From: Strigamia acuminata | Lineage: Eukaryota; Arthropoda; Chilopoda; Geophilomorpha; Linotaeniidae | DNA: 64,000 nt | Direction of reading: 5' to 3' | NCBI GenBank assembly: GCA_949358305.1 | Contig: OX442316.1 | Location: 9,982,001 to 10,046,000, forward strand | Part shown: in pieces, positions 24,223-37,400 of the stretch | Numbering within the stretch: position 1 is the first letter of the stretch | Layout: each line of letters starts with the position of its first letter | Notes under the pieces: generated by a model | What the model saw: the letters and a program-made list of their open reading frames with translations, nothing else | Told to the model about the DNA's origin: nothing | Databases searched by the model: none | Program-made: the position numbers and the translations under genes

Positions 24223-25600
24223 CGAGACTAAAGTTCTATCAGAGACCTAAACATATACCGTATACACGTTTGCTTGTGGTTTTAACTGTGTTTGACCTCA
24301 TTAGTACTTTTATAGCGCAAAGGCGAACAAACTCAAATAAAAACTGGCATGAGGCAAAAGGAGGAACGGAATGAAATGAAATGAGCAATCGGTTTGTGGA
24401 AAAGGTGATATACGATACTTTACAATATGAATGGATACAGCGTAAACACACTTAAAAATAAACCATTGAGAATTTTATTTGTGGTCAATCCTTAAATTTT
24501 CAAACTCAAGAGTATAAATTTCCTAAGTTTTTAATCATTTTTCATTGAATTTTATTTTTTAAATGGTATCATATTTCTCGCTCCTTTGGCTCTTCCTTAC
24601 TGAAATGGTGATGCATTGGAAAGCAAACATTTCCATGTTCAGTTTTTTTAAATAAAAATTAATAATTACAATGACAACGATTAGTTAAAGTTGTTACAAA
24701 TATCGTTTAAGTTTTAGTACATTGTTATGCATGATTTAAATTTCACAACAGTACTGTATTTTATACTGGTTTCTTGATAAATATTTTTATCTTATAAATC
24801 TTAGAATTTCGCTTTCATTGCAGGAATAAATTCATAAAATAGTACTGCATTGTAATTCAAGGGTCCATAACCTGCCCCAGGTAGCACAATTTGTTACCAT
24901 ATTGGTTAAATTAAACGAAACGGTAAAAACTCCGAGTAGACCTGAGTCGGGTTTAGAACCCAGATCGTCCACATACGTTTCACTGCATCTATTCTTTAAT
25001 ATTCTTTTTTGTGTGTGTGTACAATCTGTAGGACAATATGAATACAGAAAAATGACATGCATTTTCATAAAAGGAAATGTTACAAAAATTTATTACTAAA
25101 ACCTACATTTCCAAGGTAAGGCTTCTATGATGAGGGCAGGTTAAAGGAAGAAAATGTCATTCAACCCATAAACTCACAATTGAAAGGATGCACAAACTTT
25201 TCATATTCAACACTGACACAGGAAGAAACTTGAAAATTTTAGTGCTACTGTACTCCTAACCAAAAAAGCCACTGCACAATTTACTAACAAAACTAGTAGC
25301 CTTTGCATTCCCAAAATGAGACCCACAGCTAAAGCACCACATCGAGCACGAAATGAGAGACGATGAACCGCTTGAAATCAACGTTGATTTTCACTTCAAT
25401 TCTACAGGTATTTAACTGAATTATGATTATCACTACTTAATGGTACATAAAGACACAATTCTCTAAGGCTCTTCAACTTGCTTATGGATCCACAAGACCG
25501 ATTGAAATAAGTAATCTTCCAACAGTAATAAGCATAAGTAAACAAAACATTAATTAGTACGTTAAATACGTAATGGTTTAATGCACATCAATGTTTATAG
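24223..25600. other. Intergenic region with a weak tRNA-like patch
   Basis: About 1.4 kb that separates minus-strand sulfotransferase B from the plus-strand protease. The left 0.6 kb belongs to the duplicated sulfotransferase unit. At about 24950-24970 the minus strand reads GGGTTCTAAACCC, a box B-like string. The signal-peptide exon of the protease should lie here, but I could not identify it with confidence. Confidence 0.4.
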
Positions 25601-27918
25601 TGTGTGGCCAGTCGGTGAACCTGACAATAGGTAGTTCACAATGGATCACATCTCCTGATTACCCAAGCAAATATCCGCCAGATACGGATTGTGCGTGGAA
25701 AGTGACGGTAAAACTGTTCTACTAACCCTTTAAACACGGTAAAATCAATTCCTTATTACAGGCTCCATTTGGTAGTCGAATATGGTTAACCTTTGAGCAT
25801 TTTGTCATGCAACCGGGCCAATTTTACACTTGTTTTGCTGATTACTTAGGCATTGAAGACTCTGGAATAAAGAGGAGGTGAATTAACTGAAATATTTGTT
25901 TAAAGATTCCTTACCGGTACAAAATTTATTCATTTATGCAAGATATTGCGGGTTTGTTCCGCGTGGTAAGATCATTACAACGCTGGCTAGTCGTGTTGAT
26001 CTGCGTTTTGTGTCGGATAATACATGGGAGAATGTTGGTTTTCGTATTCGACTCGAAGCTATAGTCAATAAATGTTCCGCTACAATTGTAAATATAGTAA
26101 AGGGGACAATTTCCTCGCCCAATTATCCACTTGCGTATCCAGCAAACACAGTATGTACGTGGAAAATAGAAGTGCCGTTAAATAAAAGAATTGTTTTGGA
26201 TTGCCAAGAGCCGTTTCATATACAAAGCTTACCCGAAAAGTGCTTGAATGATTTTTTAGCTGTGAGTACTACGGGAGATGAAAGTTATAAAAATGCACGC
26301 AGGTAAAGTCCGCATACCCATCACTAAGATATTAGTTGCTTAGTTATATTTTTTGTGTAGATTTTGTTGGACACAGGAACCTCAGACATTGTCATCGGTT
26401 AAAAGTGCTATGACGATACTTTTCAAATCAAATTCGTGGTATCAAACAAGTGGGTTTCGCTGCGAGTTTTCCTACGCATCAGTGAAAAGAAGTAAAGAAT
26501 TTTTATTTTAAATTTGCTAGAATTTATTACGTATCGTTGTGAAATAAGAATTATTGGATCATGCTTTGCCGAAACGCTTTCTTGCGATGACGCGCAGCAA
26601 AGCTGAAAGGGCAGCAAATCCAATGAAGTAATCAAAGATTCTCATTGCACAACGGGAGAGAAATTGAATTGAATTAATAATTCTACACACTTTATCTTTC
26701 AGCTTACAATTTTTCAACTAGTCCTTTGCCAGAATGCAGTTTGTGTTTTATATTTTTATACAATACCTAACACTAAATTTTTTTTATGTAAATTTGTTCT
26801 TATTTTTCCAGAATGTGGGTTTGCAAACTTAAAAGAAAATAAAACCCAAAATGGATCAATTAATAGTAGAATTGTAGGCGGAGAAACTGCACTACCAAAT
26901 ATGTATCCCTGGATGGTAAACATCAATTCAACACTATTTTACAGACTGATTTCTCAAAACAAAACTGACTAATAATAAATAAATAAAACACAATCAGGTG
27001 GCAATCATCATCCATCCTGGTGTGTTGGGTTGTGGTGGAAGTGTGATTAGTGATAGATATGTCCTCACAGCGAGTCACTGCTTCATCCAGTACAGTAAAA
27101 TTAAAAAATAAATAAATAAATAAATAAATAAAAAGCTTTTAACTATTTAGAACACGTCAAGCACGTCTGATCCGAGTTGCACTTGCGTCTCACGATTTAC
27201 GCAAAATTACTACCGACGAAGATGTGCAATTAATGGATGTGGATCGAGTCATCCTGCATGCAAATTTCGACCAGGAAACATCACTGCACGATATTGCGCT
27301 TTTGCGGCTGTCGAAAAGAATCGTTTTTAACGATAAAATTCATCCCATCTGTTTGCCAACAAGTTACATGGAAATAGAAAACAAAACGGTTACTGCCATT
27401 GGTTGGGGAAAAACATCAAATGGTAAAATTAGATTCTAATTAAAAATGTTAATGACTACTTTTATTTTCTTCTGTTTAGATGGTTCGCACAGTAATAAAC
27501 TGCAAGAAGTAAAACTTCGTGTTGAAAATAATTCATTGTGTCAAGAAAATTATGTTAACACAATCACGAGTGAAATGATTTGCGCAGGAAATGGAAACAA
27601 AGATGCATGTCAGGTAAAATTTAATTCAAGATTTATTACACATTTCTATGCATATAAATTTATTTTTAGGGAGATTCTGGAGGCCCACTAATGTTAGAAA
27701 AAGGTGAAATATACATTCAAGTCGGTATTGTTTCGTTTGGTCTTGATTGTGGAATCTATGGTGTTCCTGGGGTTTACACTCGAATTGATCAATATTTGGA
27801 TTTTATTTCCGAACATGCATTAAGAAGTGACCACTGTGTTCCTCTCAAGGGGTATCAGAAAATTGAAAACCGCCAAGAATTACTGCTAAATAAAACCAAA
27901 ATTCCTCACACATTGTGA
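25601..27918 (+). CDS. CUB-domain trypsin-like serine protease (5' exon not resolved)
   Basis: A secreted serine protease with two CUB domains and an S1 catalytic domain. Exons: 25601-25707, 25762-25877, 25943-26302, 26361-26491, 26812-26915, 26998-27089, 27151-27422, 27480-27613 and 27670-27918. CUB motifs include [16 protein letters not shown] and [19 protein letters not shown]. After a linker comes the activation site R-IVGGE. The triad is seen as LTASHCF (His), HDIALLRL (Asp) and GDSGGP (Ser), with DACQ before GDSGGP giving the Asp at the base of a trypsin-like pocket. Ser replaces Ala in the common TAAHC. The layout resembles insect CUB proteases called venom or clotting-type. Translation could begin at the in-frame ATG at 25591, but a spliced signal-peptide exon upstream is more likely because exon 25601 follows an acceptor-like TTTATAG. 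Confidence 0.9.
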
Positions 27919-28073
27919 AAGTCATCAATCAAAAGCTAATTAGTACAAATAGTGTCATTGTTCACACTATTTCAAACTTAAAATTCATTTCATAGATATT
28001 TATCTTTGAATTTACATTTTTGCTCAATTGATAAATACTTTTTACAATTCATATTTGTAAACGTTAATGTATT

Positions 28074-28079
28074 ACAATA
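28074..28079 (+). terminator. Candidate polyadenylation signal of the serine protease
   Basis: AATAAA about 155 bases after the protease stop codon, before the repeat island begins. Position and strand suit the 3' end of that transcript; no other evidence. Confidence 0.4.
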
Positions 28080-28269
28080 AAGCCTTCCATTTACTGGTTT
28101 CCGCGTTGGTAGCAACAAGACAACATTTATTTTAGTGAATAATCACAATAACACAAAATTCTAGTAATTTGAATTGCAGTAAAAATTCTTTAAAAAGTCT
28201 TCTTAAATATTTAAAACGATGCTGTAAAGTTATAAATAAAAAATTGTAATCAGCTTGGATAAATGTATT

Positions 28270-28475
28270 AATAAACTACACAGCAAAACTTGTTCAAACT
28301 ACACAGCAAAATTTGCTGAAACTACACAGCAAAACTTGCTGAAACTACACAGCAAAATTTGCTGAAACTACACAGCAAAACTTGCTGGAACTACACAGCA
28401 AAACTTGCTGAAACTACACAGCAAAACTTGCTGAAACTACACATCAAAACTTGCTGAAACTACACAGCAAATTCA
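28270..28475. repeat. 23-bp tandem repeat
   Basis: About nine consecutive copies of a 23-base unit containing CTACACAGCAAAACTTGCTG, with single-base variants (AACTT/AATTT, TGAA/TGGA). The array opens the repeat island just downstream of the protease gene and grades into longer units sharing AAAACTTGCTGAAACT. Confidence 0.9.
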
Positions 28476-28719
28476 TAAAATGCATCCGAATTTATCGGTC
28501 ACCATGCAAAACTTGCTGAAACTCAACTGCAAATTCATAAAATGCATCCGAATTTATTGCCCACCATGCAAAACTTTCTGAAACTACACAGCAAAAACAA
28601 AAAAGTCATCCGAATTTATCGCCCAGTCACAAATACAAGCTGAAATTGCACTGAATACCTACAAAAGTCATCCGAACTTATCGCTCACGAATTTATGGCA
28701 TGTGTGCCAAACTTGTTGA

Positions 28720-29010
28720 AACTGAGCTGTATGTTAATATAACAATAGCGTATTGCATTGCTTTCACGGGCGATAAATTGAGTCTTTTCCAAAGCGTAAT
28801 CACCACTTACTAGTCAGAGGAATTTCAACGCCTAATTAATAGACACTTGAAAACATAGATGGCGCCACTGTTTTCCAATCGGAAACTGTCTCTGGTCGCT
28901 CCTGCCATCTAGAGACGACTGAACGAAACAATATTGTATGGAATACCTTATCAATGATAAGCAATGTGTGATAAGCAATCATCAAACACAGGCGATTTAC
29001 GCAAAGCAAA
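28720..29010. repeat. Left copy of a 0.28-kb dispersed module
   Basis: This block contains ATAGATGGCGCCACTGTTTT and GTCTCTGGTCGCTCCTG, followed by GAGACGACTGAACGAAA and ACACAGGCGATTTACG. It recurs with about 80-90 percent identity by eye at 30180-30465, so it brackets most of the 50-65-bp satellite. Confidence 0.8.
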
Positions 29011-29641
29011 TGCATCCCCATTTATCACCCACCGTTGCGAAACTTGTTGAAACTCAACTGCAAATTCATAAAATGCATCCGAATTTATCGGCCAAGTTGC
29101 AAAACTTGTTGAAACTCAACTGCAAATTCATAAAATGCATCCGAATTTATCGGCTAAGTTGCAAAACTTGCAAATTCATAAAATGCATCCGAATTTATCA
29201 GCCAAGTTGCAAAACTTGTTGAAACCCAACTGCAAATTCATAAAATGAATCCGAATGTAACGGCCACGGTACAAAACAAAGCTTCAATCCATAAAATAAA
29301 TCCAAAAAGCATCCGAATTTATCGCCTACTGTGCTAAACTTGTTGGAACTTCACTGCAAATCCACAAAACACATCCGAATTTATCGCCTATCTTACAAAA
29401 CTCCACTGCAAATTCGCAAAACACATCCGATTTTATCGCCTACCGTACAAAACTTCACTGCAAATCCACAAAACACATCCGAATTTATCGCCCGCAGTGC
29501 AAAACTGGTTGAAACTAAACAACAAAGCCTAAAAACGCATCCAATTTTATCGCACACGATGAAAACTAGCTTCAATCCGTACAATAAATCCAAAAAAGCA
29601 TCCGAATTAAATGAAGTATACGGAATACCTCACAAACTCAA

Positions 29642-29736
29642 ACCTGACCCTAACCTTAACCTAACACTAACCTAACCTTAACCTAACACTAACCTAACAC
29701 TAACCTAACCCTAACCTAACTTAACCTAACCTAAGG
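29642..29736 (+). repeat. Interstitial telomere-like CCTAA-rich block
   Basis: About 95 bases made of CCTAA units broken by ACA, CCC and TTA variants, for example CCTAACCTTAACCTAACACT. The complement is TTAGG-like, the widespread arthropod telomere repeat. It is imperfect and only about 16 units long. Confidence 0.75.
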
Positions 29737-30179
29737 TAATTCACAAATACAAGCTGAAACTGGACTGAATACCTAAAAAACTCATCCGAATTTATCGCCC
29801 ACGCACAAATAAAAGCTGAAATTGCACTGAATACTTAAGAAAAGTCATCCGAATTTATCGCCCACGCAGAAATACAAGCTAAAACTACTCTGAATACCTA
29901 AAAATGTCATCCGAATTTATCGCCCACGCACAAATACAAGCTGAAATTTGAACTGATTATCTAAAAAAGTCATCCAAATTTATCGCCCACGCAGAAATAC
30001 AAGCTGAAACTGGACGGAATACCTCAAAAACTCATCCGAATTTATCGCTCACGCAGAAATACAAGCTGAAATTGCACTGTGTAAATCGAATAAACGTATC
30101 CGAATTTATCGCTCATGATCAAAAGTCGCTTCAATCTGAACAATAAATCCGAAAAACATATTCAATTTATAGCAGGTGT

Positions 30180-30465
30180 GCCAAACCTGTTGAAACCGAG
30201 CTGTGTGTAAAATACAAGCTAGGACTATACCGTATTGCATTGCTTCCATGGGCGATAAATCAGGTACTTTCCAAAGCATAATCACCACTCCTAATTTAAC
30301 TCCTAATTAATAGCAATCTGAAATCATAGATGGCGCCACTGTTTTCCTATCGCAAACTGTCTCTGGTCGCTCCTGTCATCTGGAGACGACTGAACGAAAT
30401 AATACCGCATTGAATACCGCCCAAAAATTGCTTATCATCAAACACAGGCGATTTACGTAAAACAA
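30180..30465. repeat. Right copy of the 0.28-kb dispersed module
   Basis: Partner of 28720-29010. It keeps CGTATTGCATTGCTTCC, GGGCGATAAAT, the GATGGCGCCACTG core and the CAAACACAGGCGATTTACG end. Orientation is the same in both copies. Confidence 0.8.
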
Positions 30466-30999
30466 TACAGTGTCTTCGTTTTTACTCGCCGAGAGATTAA
30501 GGACAATTTTTAGAACGATGTTTGAACATTTGGAGCAACTCATTTGAGATTTTATTTTAACTGTATTCAATTTTTTTGTAAATTAAATTTTTGCTCTATT
30601 CTCTCGATTTTTGGTTTCGCCAGCTTGTGTGTTGCAGAATATTTGTACAAATTGTTTGTGTATTCTTCAATTATCATTGAAATATTTTTTGTTCAAAATT
30701 AATAAAAGCAAAATCAAAATAAACTCGTTATGTTTATATTTTATTCAGCTCTTTAAGCATTTCCATCTTCCTTTTAAAATATTCTTTGCTTCTTCCCCGC
30801 TCTTTTCCTTCTGTTTTGTGAAAATATTCAACCACGAAAATTGTGTTCGTGATTCAATGATCCCTATTCAAATAAACTTATTTCACTTCTATGACAGCAA
30901 TTTTGAAATCGAATATCCATTTTTGTCTATGGTTTGGCCAAATTTAGCTTTAATCTAAAATCACCCATTGCAGAGCTCCCCCTTTTATTTTATTTTAAT

Positions 31000-31130
31000 G
31001 TTATTCTTTTTTGTTGCTTTTATTTTGTTCTTCTTTTTTGTTGCTTTTATTTTGTTACTCTTTTTTGTTGCTTTTATTTTGTTACTCTTTTTTGTTGCTT
31101 TTATTTTGTTTTTCATTTTTCTTGTTCTAT
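31000..31130 (+). repeat. Pyrimidine-rich 27-bp tandem repeat
   Basis: Four to five copies of a unit close to TTTTGTTGCTTTTATTTTGT plus a short spacer. Because the unit is a multiple of three without stops, several frames stay open across it and yield Phe/Leu-rich low-complexity peptides that are not taken as genes. Confidence 0.85.
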
Positions 31131-31264
31131 TTCTTATTTTTCTTCTTATCATTCTTTTGTTTTACACCTCTTTTTGCAAACTGTGGTACAATTTTCTCTA
31201 GAATTTTAAAACAAAAATTACACAATCTCAAAACAAGTAAAATAAAACAAATAAAATAAAAAAC

Positions 31265-31385
31265 AGCAAATGCTTCATTGATGACGACATCCACTGCTTC
31301 ATTGATGATGACATCCACTGCTTCATTGATGACGACATCCAATGCTTCATTGACGGCTTCATTGACGGCTTCATTGACGACCCTA
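31265..31385. repeat. 24-bp tandem repeat shrinking to 15-bp units
   Basis: Copies of TGCTTCATTGATGACGACAT plus CCAC repeat three times, then collapse to GGCTTCATTGAC units. The change in period at the right edge suggests unequal crossing-over or slippage. Confidence 0.85.
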
Positions 31386-31429
31386 AATTCCACAAGAACA
31401 AAATAAAATTAATAATCAACAATAAAACA

Positions 31430-34400
31430 TTAATTTAAATAAATTACCTGTAGAAATCCGAATCGACCACCAGCTCAAACACAAACGCAAGCTAGTTTAA
31501 CACAAATTAGCATTACTCGAGCTGAGTTCTTTTTGCGCCACTGTGTGAAGCCAAGTGTAATCACCTTTTCAACATTACTCTTCCATTTGGGTAATTCACA
31601 GCATGTCCCTCGTTTGAGTTCTATTGCTGATACCCGTGAAAATCACTTGACCGCGCATAAAAGACGATAGTGAGTGGTGGCTAACAATGCTCGGCTGCAT
31701 ATAGCGAGGTATAGCGCCTTGGTCTTGCCTATCACATATCAATTTACGCGCAGCGGTAGCGCCTTTTACTGTAGGACCAACTACCAACTTCTTTGGAAGC
31801 GCCTTTTATCTTAGGACCAACTTCCCTGGAAGCACCTTTTATCTTAGGATCAACTTCCCCGGAAGCACCTTTTATCTTAGGATCAACTTCCTCCCAGACT
31901 CAATGCCAAACTGTGAAAAACATCATTACTTGCAATTTGTGGGATCCATCCATTGCTGTCAAAAGAAACAAAAAAATAAAATTAATAACCAACAATAAAT
32001 AAAACATTAATTTAAATAAATTACCTGTAGAAATCTGCGTAGTGATAAAATCCTTTTTCATCAGCAAACGCAAGCTAGTTTAACACAAATTAGCATTACT
32101 CGAGCTGAGTTCTTTTTGCGCCACTGTGTGAAGCCAAGTGTAATCACCTTTTCAACATTACTCTTCCATTTGGGTAATTCTTAGCATGTCCCTCGTTTGA
32201 GTTCTATTGCTGCTACCCGTGAAAATCACTTGACCGTGGCCGCGGAAGCGCCTTTTACTTTAGGACCAACTTCCCTGGAAGCGCCTTTCATCTTAGGACC
32301 AACTTCCTCCCAGACTCAATGCCAAAATGTAAAAAACATCATTATTTGTTATTTTTTCCTTAATGAGCGTAATGACCAAGACGGGTTCCGAAACCAAAGA
32401 TAATCACCTTTTTTTGAACCACTTTGCCCATTGGTCAAATGCCAATTCCTCACGAGTTGCCAGTTCGTGTTGGTCAAATGCCAATTCGTGAAAATCATTA
32501 AAATTCATTGAAAATCATTTCCCGGTTGGCGTGTCCCTCCCCTGGGACGTGTCCCCCCCCTGGGACTACTTGACTTAGTCAAATATGCCTGTAAGTGTGT
32601 GGTCACTTTTACCCGGTCTACGGAAGGTCCTTCTAGGCAGGACCGTCCTCCCAGTCTATTGATCACCAGCTCAAGCACAAACGCAAGCTAGTTTAACACA
32701 AATTAGCATTACTCGAGCTGAGTTCTTTTTGCGCCAACGTGTGAAGCCAAGTGTAATCACCTTTTCAACATTATTCTTCCATTTGGGTAATTCACAGCAT
32801 GTCCCTCGTTTGAGTTCTATTGCTGATACCCGTGAAAATCACTTGACCGCGCATAAAAGACGATAGTGAGTGGTGGCTAACAATGCTCGGCTGCATATAG
32901 CGAGGTATAGCGCCTTGGTCTTGCCTATCACATATCAATTTACACGCAGCGATAGCGCCTTTTACTGTAGGACCAACTACCAACTTCTTTGGAAGCGCCT
33001 TTTATCTTAGGACCAACTTCCCCGGAAGCACCTTTTATCTTAGGATCAACTTCCTCCCAGACTCAATGCCAAACTGTGAAAAACATCATTACTTGCAATT
33101 TGCGGGATCCATCCATTGCTTTTTACGCCACTGTTCGAAGCCAAGTGTAATCACCTTTTCAACATTACTCTTCCATTTGGGTAATTCACAGCATGTTCCT
33201 CGTTTGAGTTCTATTGCTGCTACCCGTGAAAATCACTTGACCGTGCACGCCACACGTGTAAGTTTGGCAAGCGGAAGCGCCTTTTACTTTAGGACCAACT
33301 TCCCTGGAAGCGTCTTTCATCTTAGGACCAACTTCCTCCCAGACTCAATGCCAAAAGGTGAAAAACATCATTACTTGCAATTTGCGGGATCCATCCATTG
33401 CTGCCGAAAGAAACAAGAAAAAATAAAATTAATAACCAACAATAAATAAAACATTAATTTCAATAAATTACCTGTAGAAATCTGCGTAGTGGTAAAATTC
33501 TTTTTCGTCACAAACGCAAGCTAGTTTAACACAAATTAGCATTACTCGAGCTGAGTTCTTTTTGAGCCAATGTGTGAAACCAAGTGTAATCACCTTTTCA
33601 ACATTACTCTTCCATTTGGGTAATTCACAGCATGTCCCTCGTTTGAGTTCTATTGCTGATACCCGTGAAAATCACTTGACCGCGCATAAAAGACGATAGT
33701 GAGTGGTGGCTAACAATGCTCGGCTGCATATAGCGAAGTATAGCGCCTTGGTCTTGCCTATCACATATCAATTTACGCGCAGCGGTAGCGCCTTTTACTG
33801 TAGGACCAACTACCAACTTCTTTGGAAGCGCCTTTTATCTTAGGACCAACTTCCCCGGAAGCACCTTTTATCTTAGGATCAACTTCCTCCCAGACTCAAT
33901 GCCAAACTGTGAAAAACATCATTACTTGCAATTTGTGGGATCCATCCATTGCTGTCAAAAGAAACAAAAAATTAAAATTAATAACCAACAATAAATAAAA
34001 CATTAATTTAAATAAATTACCTGTAGAAATCTGCGTAGTAGTAAAATCCTTTTTCATCAGCAAACGCAAGCTAGTTTAACACAAATTAGCATTACTCGAG
34101 CTGAGTTCTTTTTGCGCCACTGTGTGAAGCCAAGTGTAATCACCTTTTCAACATTACTCTTCCATTTGGGTAATTCTTAGCATGTCCCTCGTTTGAGTTC
34201 TATTGCTGATACCCGTGAAAATCACTTGACCGTGCACGCCACACGTGTTAGTTTGGCAGAAGCGGTAGCGCCTTTTACTGTAGGACCAACTACCAACTTC
34301 TTTGGAAGCGCCTTTTATCTTAGGACCAACTTCCCCGGAAGCACCTTTTATCTTAGGATCAACTTCCCCGGAAGCACCTTTTATCTTAGGATCAACTTCC

Positions 34401-37400
34401 TCTCAGACTCAATGCCAAACTGTGAAAAACATCATTACTTGCAATTTGTGGGTCCCATCCATTGCTGTCAAAAGAAACAAAAAATAAAATTAATAACCAA
34501 CAATAAATAAAACATTAATTTAAATAAATTACCTGTAGAAATCTGCGTAGTGGTAAAATCCTTTTTCATCAGCAAACGCAAGCTAGTTTAACACAAATTA
34601 GCATTACTCGAGCTGAGTTCTTTTTGCGCCACTGCGTGAAGCCAAGTGTAATCACCTTTTCAACATTACTCTTCCATTTGGGTAATTCACAGCATGTCCC
34701 TCGTTTGAGTTCTATTGCTGATACCCGTGAAAATCACTTGACCGCGCATAAAAGACGATAGTGAGTGGTGGCTAACAATGCTCGGCTGCATATAGCGAAG
34801 TATAGCGCCTTGGTCTTGCCTATCACATATCAATTTACGCGCAGCGGTAGCGCCTTTTACTGTAGGACCAACTACCAACTTCTTTGGAAGCGCCTTTTAT
34901 CTTAGGACCAACTTCCCCGGAAGCACCTTTTATCTTAGGATCAACTTCCTCCCAGACTCAATGCCAAACTGTGAAAAACATCATTACTTGCAATTTGTGG
35001 GATCCATCCATTGCTGTCAAAAGAAACAAAAAAATAAAATTAATAACCAACAATAAATAAAACATTAATTTAAATAAATTACCTGTAGAAATCTGCGTAG
35101 TGGTAAAATCCTTTTTCATCAGCAAACGCAAGCTAGTTTAACACAAATTAGCATTACTCGAGCTGAGTTCTTTTTGCGCCACTGTGTGAAGCCAAGTGTA
35201 ATCACCTTTTCAACATTACTCTTCCATTTGGGTAATTCTTAGCATGTCCCTCGTTTGAGTTCTATTGCTGCTACCCGTGAAAATCACTTGACCGTGGCCG
35301 CGGAAGCGCCTTTTACTTTAGGACCAACTTCCCTGGAAGCGCCTTTCATCTTAGGACCAACTTCCTCCCAGACTCAATGCAAAAATGTAAAAAACATCAT
35401 TATTTGTTCCTTTTTCCTTAATGAGCGTAATGACCAAGACGGGTTCCGAAACCAAAGATAATCACCTTTTTTTGAACCACTTTGCCCATTGGTCAAATGC
35501 CAATTCCTCACGAGTTGCCAGTTCGTGTTGGTCAAATGCCAATTCGTGAAAATCATTAAAATTCATTGAAAATCATTTCCCGGTTGGCGTGTCCCTCCCC
35601 TGGGACGTGTCCCCCCCCTGGGACTACTTGACTTAGTCAAATATGCCTGTAAGTGTGTGGTCACTTTTACCCGGTCTACGGAAGGTCCTTCTAGGCAGGA
35701 CCGTCCTCCCAGTCTATTGATCACCAGCTCAAGCACAAACGCAAGCTAGTTTAACACAAATTAGCATTACTCGAGCTGAGTTCTTTTTGCGCCAACATGT
35801 GAAGCCAAGTGTAATCACCTTTTCAACATTATTCTTCCATTTGGGTAATTCACAGCATGTCCCTCGTTTGAGTTCTATTGCTGATACCCGTGAAAATCAC
35901 TTGACCGCGCATAAAAGACAATAGTGAGTGGTGGCTAACAATGCTCGGCTGCATATAGCGAGGTATAGCGCCTTGGTCTTGCCTATCACATATCAATTTA
36001 CACGCAGCGATAGCGCCTTTTACTGTAGGACCAACTACCAACTTCTTTGGAAGCGCCTTTTATCTTAGGACCAACTTCCCCGGAAGCACCTTTTATCTTA
36101 GGATCAACTTCCTCCCAGACTCAATGCCAAACTGTGAAAAACATCATTACTTGCAATTTGCGGGATCCATCCATTGCTTTTTACGCCACTGTTCGAAGCC
36201 AAGTGTAATCACCTTTTCAACATTACTCTTCCATTTGGGTAATTCACAGCATGTTCCTCGTTTGAGTTCTAGTGCTGCTACCCGTGAAAATCACTTGACC
36301 GTGCACGCCACACGTGTAAGTTTGGCAAGCGGAAGCGCCTTTTACTTTAGGACCAACTTCCCTGGAAGCGCCTTTCATCTTAGGACCAACTTCCTCCCAG
36401 ACTCAATGCCAAAAGGTGAAAAACATCATTACTTGCAATTTGCGGGATCCATCCATTGCTGCCGAAAGAAACAAGAAAAAATAAAATTAATAACCAACAA
36501 TAAATAAAACATTAATTTCAATAAATTACCTGTAGAAATCTGCGTAGTGGTAAAATTCTTTTTCGTCACAAACGCAAGCTAGTTTAACACAAATTAGCAT
36601 TACTCGAGCTAAGTTCTTTTTGAGCCAATGTGTGAAACCAAGTGTAATCACCTTTTCAACATTACTCTTCCATTTGGGTAATTCACAGCATGTCCCTCGT
36701 TTGAGTTCTATTGCTGATACCCGTGAAAATCACTTGACCGCGCATAAAAGACGATAGTGAGTGGTGGCTAACAATGCTCGGCTGCATATAGCGAAGTATA
36801 GCGCCTTGGTCTTGCCTATCACATATCAATTTACGCACAGCGGTAGCGCCTTTTACTGTAGGACCAACTACCAACTTCTTTGGAAGCGCCTTTTATCTTA
36901 GGACCAACTTCCCCGGAAGCACCTTTTATCTTAGGATCAACTTCCTCCCAGACTCAATGCCAAACTGTGAAAAACATCATTACTTGCAATTTGTGGGATC
37001 CATCCATTGCTGTCAAAAGAAACAAAAAATTAAAATTAATAACCAACAATAAATAAAACATTAATTTAAATAAATTACCTGTAGAAATCTGCGTAGTAGT
37101 AAAATCCTTTTTCATCAGCAAACGCAAGCTAGTTTAACACAAATTAGCATTACTCGAGCTGAGTTCTTTTTGCGCCACTGTGTGAAGCCAAGTGTAATCA
37201 CCTTTTCAACATTACTCTTCCATTTGGGTAATTCTTAGCATGTCCCTCGTTTGAGTTCTATTGCTGATACCCGTGAAAATCACTTGACCGTGCACGCCAC
37301 ACGTGTTAGTTTGGCAGAAGCGGTAGCGCCTTTTACTGTAGGACCAACTACCAACTTCTTTGGAAGCGCCTTTTATCTTAGGACCAACTTCCCCGGAAGC

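Larger units (their letters stand above)
28476..30120. repeat. Diverged satellite with about 50-65-bp units
   Basis: Repeated strings CATCCGAATTTATCG and GCAAATTCATAAAATGC or ACAAATACAAGCTGAAA recur with a spacing of roughly 50-65 bases. Two sub-families are seen: one with the CTCAACTGCAAATTC module (28476-29570) and one with the ATACAAGCTGAAATTGC module (29740-30120). The copies are imperfect and unit length drifts. Confidence 0.85.

Noticed and set aside
25360-25415. Candidate first exon of the serine protease (an ATG frame ending in CTACAG before GTATTT)
   Set aside because: The phase would fit exon 25601, but the peptide is acidic and not a signal peptide, so the true 5' exon is left open.
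30968-31259. Phe/Leu-rich frames resembling a membrane protein
   Set aside because: They are translations of a T-rich 27-bp tandem repeat, open in several frames at once.
28270-31430. CRISPR-like array
   Set aside because: The repeats are adjacent or drifting satellites without regular unique spacers, in a eukaryotic genome.
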